Assembly: GCA_049976445.1 (NCBI GenBank)
Contig: JBMFIF010000001.1
Location: 1 to 64,000 of the forward strand
DNA: 64,000 nt
Source of the DNA: JAVZOV01 sp049976445
GTDB lineage: Archaea > Thermoproteota > Thermoprotei > Gearchaeales > WAQG01
Direction: 5' to 3'
The translations under genes and the position numbers were made by a program. Below, piece after piece: positions 54,837-61,717 of this stretch; the first letter of the stretch is position 1, and each line of letters opens with the position of its first letter. Below the pieces are notes generated by a model. It saw nothing but the letters and a program-made list of their open reading frames with translations. It ran no database searches and was not told the DNA's origin.

Positions 54837-55628
54837 ATGGTTATCGTTGTGAAAGCTGGTGGTAGGGTTATAAAAAATAATCTGAACAAATTGATCAAGA
54901 GTATTGCATCTTATCAGGAAAAATTAATTTTTGTTCATGGTGGTGGTGACCAAGTGACCGAGTATAGTAAAAGGATGGGTATAGAACCTAAATTTATTAC
55001 GTCACCTGAGGGTGTTATGAGCCGTTATACCTCCCGAGAGGAGTTGGATATTTATGTTATGGTGATGAGTTTAATAAATAAAACAATCACATCAATGTTA
55101 ATAAGTTTTGGTAAAAAGGTTATAGGTATTACTGGTATCGATGGTGCTATTTTTACTGCAATTCGAAAGAAAAAGGTTATGATTGTGGATGAGCGTGGAC
55201 GTAAGCGAATCATCGATGGTGGTTATACTGGAAAAATTAACGATGTAAATTTTAGTTTGATTAATGCTTTACTTGGTCTTGTTGATATTGTTGTGATCTC
55301 CCCAGTAGCTATTGATGTTTCTGAGGGTGTTCCTCTTAATGTTGACGGTGATCAAGTAGCAAAAGCTATAGCTATAAGCGGTAAAGTTGAGAGATTGATT
55401 TTTCTTACTGATGTTGATGGTGTGATTTTCGATAATAGATTAGTAAAGCATCTTTCTGTTAACGAAGCGATAGAAATAGTCTCCAAAATTGGCCCTGGCA
55501 TGAATAGAAAGCTTCTTATGGGGTCTGAGGCTATTAATGCTGGAGTGCATAAGGTGATAATATCCTCTGGTTTGGTGGATGATCCTATAGGTAATGCATT
55601 AAATGATGGAGGGACCGTTATTGAATAA
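54837..55628 (+). CDS. lysZ: [LysW]-aminoadipate kinase (LysZ/ArgB)
   Basis: 263 residues, amino acid kinase fold. VVKAGGRVI at the N-terminus, FVHGGGDQVTEYSK near residue 33, LNVDGDQVAKAIAI near 173 and PGMNRKLLMG near 222 are the phosphate and substrate loops. It phosphorylates the carboxylate of the LysW-bound aminoadipate (or glutamate). Starts 3 bases after lysY and overlaps lysM, so the genes are co-translated. Confidence 0.93.
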   Translation: MVIVVKAGGRVIKNNLNKLIKSIASYQEKLIFVHGGGDQVTEYSKRMGIEPKFITSPEGVMSRYTSREELDIYVMVMSLINKTITSMLISFGKKVIGITGIDGAIFTAIRKKKVMIVDERGRKRIIDGGYTGKINDVNFSLINALLGLVDIVVISPVAIDVSEGVPLNVDGDQVAKAIAISGKVERLIFLTDVDGVIFDNRLVKHLSVNEAIEIVSKIGPGMNRKLLMGSEAINAGVHKVIISSGLVDDPIGNALNDGGTVIE

Positions 55629-56043
55629 GATTGATGAGAAGGATTTGAAAATACTTAGTATTTTAAGAAAAAATGTGAGGACTCCATATACCGTAATCGC
55701 AAGAGAGCTTAATGTGAGTGAGGCTGCTGTGAGAAAAAGAGTGGAAAAATTAATACGAATGGGTGTAATAAAAAGGTTTACGATTGATTATGAATTAAAG
55801 AATGAAGTGAGGGCAATTGTAATGGTTAAGACAATGCCTCCAATAAGTACACCAGAGGTTTCTAAGAAAATCATTGCTATTGATGGAGTAGAGGCAGTTT
55901 ATGAGACTACTGGAGATTATGATATACTGGCTATAATAAGGGGAAATAATATTGCAATGATTAATAAAAGTATCGATGCAATAAGAAGTATTGAGGGGGT
56001 TTCTGGTACGAACAGTATGATTGTTTTAAGAACGTGGTTATAA
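55621..56043 (+). CDS. lysM: Lrp/AsnC-type regulator of lysine synthesis (LysM-like)
   Basis: 140 residues. HTH LNVSEAAVRKRVEKLIRMGVIKRF and a C-terminal RAM domain (GVEAVYETTGDYDILAIIRG). In Sulfolobus, LysM is encoded with lys genes and controls them in response to lysine; position here makes the same role likely. I place the start at TTG 55621, seven bases after GGAGGGA (55607-55613); an ATG at 55603 would add six residues. It overlaps lysZ by 8 bases. Confidence 0.85.
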   Translation: MNKIDEKDLKILSILRKNVRTPYTVIARELNVSEAAVRKRVEKLIRMGVIKRFTIDYELKNEVRAIVMVKTMPPISTPEVSKKIIAIDGVEAVYETTGDYDILAIIRGNNIAMINKSIDAIRSIEGVSGTNSMIVLRTWL

Positions 56044-56142
56044 CATTAACATGCAGTATTGTTTCTATTTCGAACGATTTTCAATAAAAATGCTTTTATT
56101 CATCGTACTGAGATGTGTAAAGTCTGGAGGTGATAATGGGCA

Positions 56143-56307
56143 ATGATCGCTCGATGTCCATTATGTGGAGGAAATGTAAAAGTTCCAGATGATGCGTTGC
56201 CTGGAGAAATCGTAGAGCACAGCTGTGGTGCGACTTTAGAGGTACATGTAAATGATGGTAGTATAATACTGAAGTTGGCAGAGATTGGAGAGGATTGGGG
56301 AGAGTGA
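56143..56307 (+). CDS. lysW: Amino-group carrier protein LysW
   Basis: 54-residue carrier that protects the alpha-amino group of aminoadipate (and, in dual-purpose systems, glutamate) by attachment to its C-terminal glutamate. Zinc ligands lie in CPLCGG (Cys5, Cys8) and EHSCG (His26, Cys28); the end is EDWGE, the required carrier tail. GGAGGTGA (56126-56133) is nine bases before the ATG. An ATG seven bases upstream is out of frame. It is too short for default gene finders, yet is essential to the neighbouring enzymes. Confidence 0.93.
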   Translation: MIARCPLCGGNVKVPDDALPGEIVEHSCGATLEVHVNDGSIILKLAEIGEDWGE

Positions 56308-57152
56308 ATTTAGGAATAGCATACGACTTTCTACGATGGGAAGAAAATGATATAATTAATGAGGCAAAGAATCGCCAAATTAGGATCACCCCGATTTATT
56401 TAAAAGATTTCTCTATTAATATAAACGATGGATTAAATTTGGACATAGATGCTGTAATTCAAAGGGGAGTTAGTCATAGTAGAGCATACACTTCTACTAT
56501 TCTTTTTGAATCAAAATCATTATTTGTAATTAATCCATCTCATGTATTGGAAATATGTGAGAATAAATTATATGTTACTTCAGTATTAGCTAAAAACAAT
56601 ATACCTGTTCCTAGGACTGGGATAGCTTATAATAGAGATGAAGCTATAAAATTAGCTCAAAAAATTGGGTATCCAGTTGTTATTAAGCCAATTGATGGTA
56701 GTTGGGGCCGAATGGTTGCAAAAGCTGATGATGAAGATACGTTAAGAAGCCTTTTGGAATATCAGGAATATTCAAACACATCGTTTAAAAGTATCTTTTA
56801 TATTCAAGAATATGTAAGAAAACCTAATAGGGATATAAGGATTTTTGTAATAGGTGATGAGGTTCCCGTGGGTATATATAGAATTAATGAAAAAAATTGG
56901 AGGACGAATACAGCATTGGGCGCAAGAGCGGAACCATTAAAGATCGATGATAAGTTAATTGATTTATCTTTAAAAGTTAAAGAAAGTATAGGAGGTTTAT
57001 TTTTAGGTATTGATATTTTTGAGGATCCATTACGAGGATATTTAGTTGATGAGGTTAATGGAATTCCTGAATATAAGAATACTGTACGTGTTACCGGTTT
57101 TAACGTTTCTGGTAAATTGTTAGAAAAAATAGCAGAGGTTGTTAAACGTTGA
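56304..57152 (+). CDS. lysX: LysW-aminoadipate ligase (LysX/ArgX, ATP-grasp)
   Basis: 282 residues. LGIAYDFLRWEE at the N-terminus, PVVIKPIDGSWGRMV near residue 135, and YIQEYVRKPNRDIRIFVIGD and LVDEVNGIPEYKN are the ATP-grasp segments. It ligates the amino acid to the C-terminal Glu of LysW. The start is GTG 56304, overlapping the lysW stop (GTGA), with GGGGAGA upstream; TTG 56295 is less likely. Aminoadipate versus glutamate preference is not decided here. Confidence 0.92.
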   Translation: MNLGIAYDFLRWEENDIINEAKNRQIRITPIYLKDFSININDGLNLDIDAVIQRGVSHSRAYTSTILFESKSLFVINPSHVLEICENKLYVTSVLAKNNIPVPRTGIAYNRDEAIKLAQKIGYPVVIKPIDGSWGRMVAKADDEDTLRSLLEYQEYSNTSFKSIFYIQEYVRKPNRDIRIFVIGDEVPVGIYRINEKNWRTNTALGARAEPLKIDDKLIDLSLKVKESIGGLFLGIDIFEDPLRGYLVDEVNGIPEYKNTVRVTGFNVSGKLLEKIAEVVKR

Positions 57153-58306
57153 AATTGGTTAGTTTTTTTGGTAATAGAGGACTCAAAATTGTTAAAGGTG
57201 AGGACCAATACGTATGGGATGAAAATGGTGTCAAATATCTTGACCTACATACTGGACATGGTGTAGCTTTCCTTGGTCACAGGAATAAAATTGTTGTTGA
57301 ATATTTAAACAGACAAATGAATGAGATAATGACTTTAACTACGGCTTTCTCATCATCAATACGTGACGAAATGTTAAGCGAGCTTGAATACGTGAAACCT
57401 GACGGACTTGATAACGTTTTTCTTTTGAACAGCGGTAGTGAAGCTGTAGAATTGGCAGTAAAAATTGCTAAAAAGATTACAAAAAGAAAGAAGTTTGTCG
57501 CTTTTAAAAATTCTTTTCATGGCAGGACTTTTGCAGCCTTATCTCTCACATGGAATAAAAAATATAGAGAACCTTTTGAACCTCTTATGGATGATGTTAT
57601 ATTTGCTGAATTCAACAACATTGAATCATTAAAAGTTGTAGATGATACAATTGCAGGAATAATAGTTGAGCCAGTTCAAGGTGAAGGAGGTGTTATACCT
57701 GCTCAGCTAGATTTTATGAAAGCCTTAAGGGATATTGCTGATAATACTGGTAGTATTCTTATAGTAGATGAAGTTCAAAGTGGATTTGGAAGAACTGGAA
57801 AAATATGGGCATATCAACATTTTAACATAAAACCAGATATAATGACTGCCGGTAAAGCTATAGGTGGAGGTTTTCCAGTAAGTGCAGTATTCATGCCAGA
57901 CTGGATTGCCAGTAAGCTGGATGAAGGTGATCATGGTAGTACGTATGGTGGAAATCCACTTGCTATGGCTGCTGTTACTGCATCAGTAAAAGTTTTAAAA
58001 AATGATAATGTGATTAATAATGTTAGCGAGAAGGGGAAAAATTTTATTGACCTACTTAAGGTTAATTTAAAAGATTTTGATATTGTACGTAATATTAGAG
58101 GTCTTGGATTTATGATAGGAATTGATATGCGTATAAATCCATCAAGTATCATAAAAGCACTTCAAGAAGAGAGGATTTTATCACTTAAGGCTGGAGTAAC
58201 TACTATTAGATTTTTACCACCATACATGATAACATATGATGATATGAGGAATACTGTTGATACGTTAAGAAAAATATTTCAAAAAATTGAAATGAAAGCT
58301 GCATGA
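57149..58306 (+). CDS. lysJ: [LysW]-lysine/ornithine aminotransferase (LysJ/ArgD)
   Basis: 385 residues, PLP fold-type I class III. LNSGSEAVELAVKIA near residue 90, the PLP aspartate in ILIVDEVQSGFGRTG near 208 and the Schiff-base lysine in MTAGKAIGGGFPVSAV near 236. TTG start overlaps the lysX stop (TTGA). Transaminates LysW-gamma-semialdehyde; last gene of the visible operon. LysK, which would release lysine, is not found here. Confidence 0.92.
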   Translation: MKLVSFFGNRGLKIVKGEDQYVWDENGVKYLDLHTGHGVAFLGHRNKIVVEYLNRQMNEIMTLTTAFSSSIRDEMLSELEYVKPDGLDNVFLLNSGSEAVELAVKIAKKITKRKKFVAFKNSFHGRTFAALSLTWNKKYREPFEPLMDDVIFAEFNNIESLKVVDDTIAGIIVEPVQGEGGVIPAQLDFMKALRDIADNTGSILIVDEVQSGFGRTGKIWAYQHFNIKPDIMTAGKAIGGGFPVSAVFMPDWIASKLDEGDHGSTYGGNPLAMAAVTASVKVLKNDNVINNVSEKGKNFIDLLKVNLKDFDIVRNIRGLGFMIGIDMRINPSSIIKALQEERILSLKAGVTTIRFLPPYMITYDDMRNTVDTLRKIFQKIEMKAA

Positions 58307-59812
58307 TTATAATGCTAGAGCAATACCCTCGCTTCTTGGATCAGACGTACCAGCATACACTCCTCGTACATATTCAATGATATTTGCTATTCCTACACTA
58401 CTACTGTAATATAGTAATGTTTCTATTTTTATCTCATTACTTTTGGGTAATTGCAGTCTTCCCTCAATAATTGCACTAAAGTATTTATTCCACTCTGTTA
58501 ACATAAATCTTGGTGCATCTACAGCTTTAGAAATGTTCATATTGTAGGCAACAATATTTTCAAGTATCTCAGAGTGAATCTGAGGTCGTAGATCACCACC
58601 TGCACATCCGATGATAAGTTTTCGTTCGCCTTTTTCTGCTAAAAGTACTGAAAGTGTGTGTAAAGGTCGTCTACCTCTACCAGGTCTATTTGGAGATGAA
58701 AGAAATTTAGCAAACCCTGCGCCTCTATTTTGAAACGGTATTCCTTTAACTACTATTCCTGATCCAAATGGATAAAAGAGGCTTTGAATAAATCCTACCA
58801 TATTACCAAACTTATCAGCTACTGCAAAGAATGTTGTGTCAGCACCTTTTAATATGCCACCTTTAAGCTTCTCCTGTATTCTGTTTCTTAGATAATTTTT
58901 AGAGAGAAGTTTCTCGATAGGTATTTGAGAAAATCTTGGATCTCCAAGAAATGCATCACGGTCTTCATATGCCAATCCTGTAATTTTCAATTGTAATTCA
59001 ATTCTTTGTGGATCATTAAAATCTAGCCTATCGATGTTAGCTTCCTCTATCATGGATAAGATTTCAAGTGTTGTAATACCTTGAGTATTAGGTGGTAATT
59101 CATAAATATCGTAACCTCTATATTCTGATCTTAATGGTCGAACAGGTTCACCTTTATAAACTCTTAAATCCCTAATATCTACTGGTACGTCTTGTGCTCT
59201 TAAGCCATCAGCAAGTTCCCTTGCAAGTTCTCCTTTATAAAATTCTTCAGGTCCAAATTTACTGATCTTTTTCAACACTTCACCTAAATCTTTTTGTATA
59301 AACCAATCACCAGATTTAAAATTCCCATACAACTTGTTCCAACTTTGATAACTGGCAAGAATATTTTTCGAAGCTTCTATTGCACGCGCTAACTCATCGC
59401 TAACTGGAAATCCATTAACTGCTAATGATATTGCTTGTGAAAGTAATTCTTCAAGATTTTTTGTGCAATACTTATCATAAACCCACCGCCATAAATCGAC
59501 TAAGCCTGGTATTGTAACAGTTAATGGTCCACGCACTGGTGCAATGCTTATGTATTCTTTTTCATCGAACCCTGAGGGAGCAGGTCCTGAACCATTATAA
59601 CCTATAATACCATCCGGTGTTATTGCAAGTATAAAACCATCACCACCTAATCCGCCAGTATGGGGAATTACTACTGAAAGAACTGAACTTATTGTGATGG
59701 CTGCATCGAATGCGTTCCCTCCGTTTTCGAGTATTTTAATTCCAGCCATTGATGCATGATAATTTTGCGATACAACAACTCCATTTTTGCCATAAACTGT
59801 AAAACCTGGCAT
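58307..59812 (-). CDS. ggt: Gamma-glutamyltransferase family protein
   Basis: 501 residues of the Ntn-hydrolase GGT family. GKNGVVVSQNYHASMAGIKILENGGNAFDAAI is the family start (split here); the autocatalytic threonine lies in GADTTFFAVADKFGNMV near residue 330, and downstream PFGSGIVVKGIPFQNRG and PGRGRRPLHTLSP-like PLHTLSVLL follow. No signal peptide, so probably cytosolic, as in several thermophile GGT-like acylases. Substrate unassigned. It faces lysJ convergently with adjacent stops. Confidence 0.85.
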   Translation of the reverse strand: MPGFTVYGKNGVVVSQNYHASMAGIKILENGGNAFDAAITISSVLSVVIPHTGGLGGDGFILAITPDGIIGYNGSGPAPSGFDEKEYISIAPVRGPLTVTIPGLVDLWRWVYDKYCTKNLEELLSQAISLAVNGFPVSDELARAIEASKNILASYQSWNKLYGNFKSGDWFIQKDLGEVLKKISKFGPEEFYKGELARELADGLRAQDVPVDIRDLRVYKGEPVRPLRSEYRGYDIYELPPNTQGITTLEILSMIEEANIDRLDFNDPQRIELQLKITGLAYEDRDAFLGDPRFSQIPIEKLLSKNYLRNRIQEKLKGGILKGADTTFFAVADKFGNMVGFIQSLFYPFGSGIVVKGIPFQNRGAGFAKFLSSPNRPGRGRRPLHTLSVLLAEKGERKLIIGCAGGDLRPQIHSEILENIVAYNMNISKAVDAPRFMLTEWNKYFSAIIEGRLQLPKSNEIKIETLLYYSSSVGIANIIEYVRGVYAGTSDPRSEGIALAL

Positions 59813-59890
59813 TGAATATCATAGTATTATAGTTTTACTACATATTTAACTTATTGTATATTAGTTATAACAGCATTTCGTTAAAATATT

Positions 59891-60793
59891 TTAACCTATA
59901 CTTTTTATGATTTCTTCCTCATTCTCCCTCTGTTTCTCATGCATTATTCTTCCTGGCCGTACTTTTATCATACCTAATCCTATTTCCCTTCCTTTTCCAA
60001 CACCAATAAACTCTGCATATGCTAAGAGTCTTGCTATAATATTCCTTGTTTCAAGATTAAGTTTTTCATCAACTTTATATACGCACCAACCTATAAACCC
60101 TCGTATTACATGTTTGTGATCGTTGTTTCGTACTATAATTGTTACTGGGTTTAAATAATATCCAGCTTCATGTATGTAGCTGTATGATATTTTGTTTATA
60201 TTTTTTATGTCAATTTTCATGTCATTTGGTACATGTTTATTCCAATGTAATGCAATATTTGATATTAAAGTATGAGGAAGGGGAAAAAGCCTTAACCATG
60301 ATTTTGTGGTAGGCATTGGTATTTTAATTATAAACTGTGTTGGTGTCATGAAATCTATTCTGAAATCGCCTGTAAGGTTTATCAATAACTCATTGATATT
60401 AATACTTTTAACTTGTGATGCTACTAAAAGTATACTAGTATTATAGAGTGAAACACGCCAACCGCTCGATATATTTTTCATAAAAAAATCTTGTAACTCA
60501 TTAACAGGATTTTTGGATAAAAATGATACATAAAAGACGTATTTTTTTCCTGCATATAACAAAACTGGCGATGATTTTTTCCCTGCATTTCGAAATTTAT
60601 ATATAGGCTTATTATTGCTCATAACAGGTGATACTGTTAAATTGCTTAATGCATTGCTAGCAATGATATTCGAAACTATGGTCTCATGATTCTGTATATT
60701 CTTAAGTATGAGTTTTGATATTATCGACGTGAAACTATCTACAGTAATAGTGGATTCAGGTATAAATTCTAATGTTATACGTGTCATATACAT
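59891..60793 (-). CDS. cas6: Stand-alone Cas6 CRISPR endoribonuclease
   Basis: 300 residues, two RAMP/ferredoxin-like halves. The C-terminal glycine-rich loop GVGKGREIGLGMIKV (near 268-282), preceded by FIGWCVYKV and LLAYAEF, is the recognition motif of Cas6 (consensus G-x-G-x-x-x-x-x-G-x-G). Cas6 cuts precursor CRISPR RNA within repeats. No CRISPR array, cas1, cas2 or effector gene lies in the window, so it must act in trans or be a remnant; the frame is intact. The catalytic histidine expected in the N-terminal half cannot be assigned with confidence. Confidence 0.85.
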   Translation of the reverse strand: MYMTRITLEFIPESTITVDSFTSIISKLILKNIQNHETIVSNIIASNALSNLTVSPVMSNNKPIYKFRNAGKKSSPVLLYAGKKYVFYVSFLSKNPVNELQDFFMKNISSGWRVSLYNTSILLVASQVKSININELLINLTGDFRIDFMTPTQFIIKIPMPTTKSWLRLFPLPHTLISNIALHWNKHVPNDMKIDIKNINKISYSYIHEAGYYLNPVTIIVRNNDHKHVIRGFIGWCVYKVDEKLNLETRNIIARLLAYAEFIGVGKGREIGLGMIKVRPGRIMHEKQRENEEEIIKSIG

Positions 60794-60873
60794 TTCATTA
60801 TCACACCATGTATCGTTAAATAATTATACATACAGAAATAAATAGATGCCTATTTTTTTATTTATTGAGAGAA

Positions 60874-61665
60874 ATGGTTTTCAGTAATTTAAATGATCTT
60901 ATATATAAATCAATACAACGTTTTATGGACGAACCTAGTTTAATAGAAACTACTGCTAAATCTGTACTTTTTGTGGGTGATACTCATGGTGCTGTAGACG
61001 TTACACAGAAGGTTCTTCGAGAGTATAGAGGTATTGTTGATTTAATAGTATTTCTTGGTGATTACGTAGATAGAAGTGATACAGGTCTTGATAACCTTGA
61101 ACTTATATTAACAGCTAAGTTAAGAGATCCAAAACACATAATAGTATTACGTGGTAATCACGAAAGTCCAATCACTAATTATTATTATGGATTCTATGAA
61201 GAAGTTTTAGTAAAACTAGGTTCAGGATCGTATAATCAATTCGTGGAGTTATTTTCTGTAATGCCATATTCTATAAAGGTAAATGGCATATTAGGATTGC
61301 ATGGTGGTATTCCTCGCAATGTAGAAAACCTCTCTGAAATTGCGAAACTACAAAAAGGTGATGAAGAACCAAAAAATCCTATAGCATTTCAGGTTCTCTG
61401 GAATGATCCTAGCCCAGATATCAGAGGCTTTGAACCCAGCCCGCGAGGCTCGGGTATTTATCTTTTTGGAATGGATATTGCTGAGAAGTTTCTAAAAAAG
61501 AATGAATTATATATGCTAGTTAGAGGACACGAAGTTTGTTTTGAGGGCTATAGAATTGATTTTAACGGATTAGTAATAACAGTCTTTTCGAGTCGATATC
61601 ATGGTGGATATGCAGGGGCATTGCTAGTAAAAGATGATAATGAATTGAGATTTTTAACACTCTAA
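60874..61665 (+). CDS. PPP-family serine/threonine protein phosphatase
   Basis: 263 residues with the three metal motifs in order: GDTHG (near 32), GDYVDR (near 59) and GNHE (near 90); RGHEVCFEGY follows. This is the archaeal PP1-arch/STP group, Mn-dependent. A TTG at 60865 would extend the start by three codons; ATG 60874 follows GAGAGAA, so I use it. No kinase neighbour indicates its target. Confidence 0.9.
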   Translation: MVFSNLNDLIYKSIQRFMDEPSLIETTAKSVLFVGDTHGAVDVTQKVLREYRGIVDLIVFLGDYVDRSDTGLDNLELILTAKLRDPKHIIVLRGNHESPITNYYYGFYEEVLVKLGSGSYNQFVELFSVMPYSIKVNGILGLHGGIPRNVENLSEIAKLQKGDEEPKNPIAFQVLWNDPSPDIRGFEPSPRGSGIYLFGMDIAEKFLKKNELYMLVRGHEVCFEGYRIDFNGLVITVFSSRYHGGYAGALLVKDDNELRFLTL

Positions 61666-61717
61666 TGTTCAATTAAAGGATTGACTGCATGATTAGTTTA
61701 AATATGGATTTAATTGA

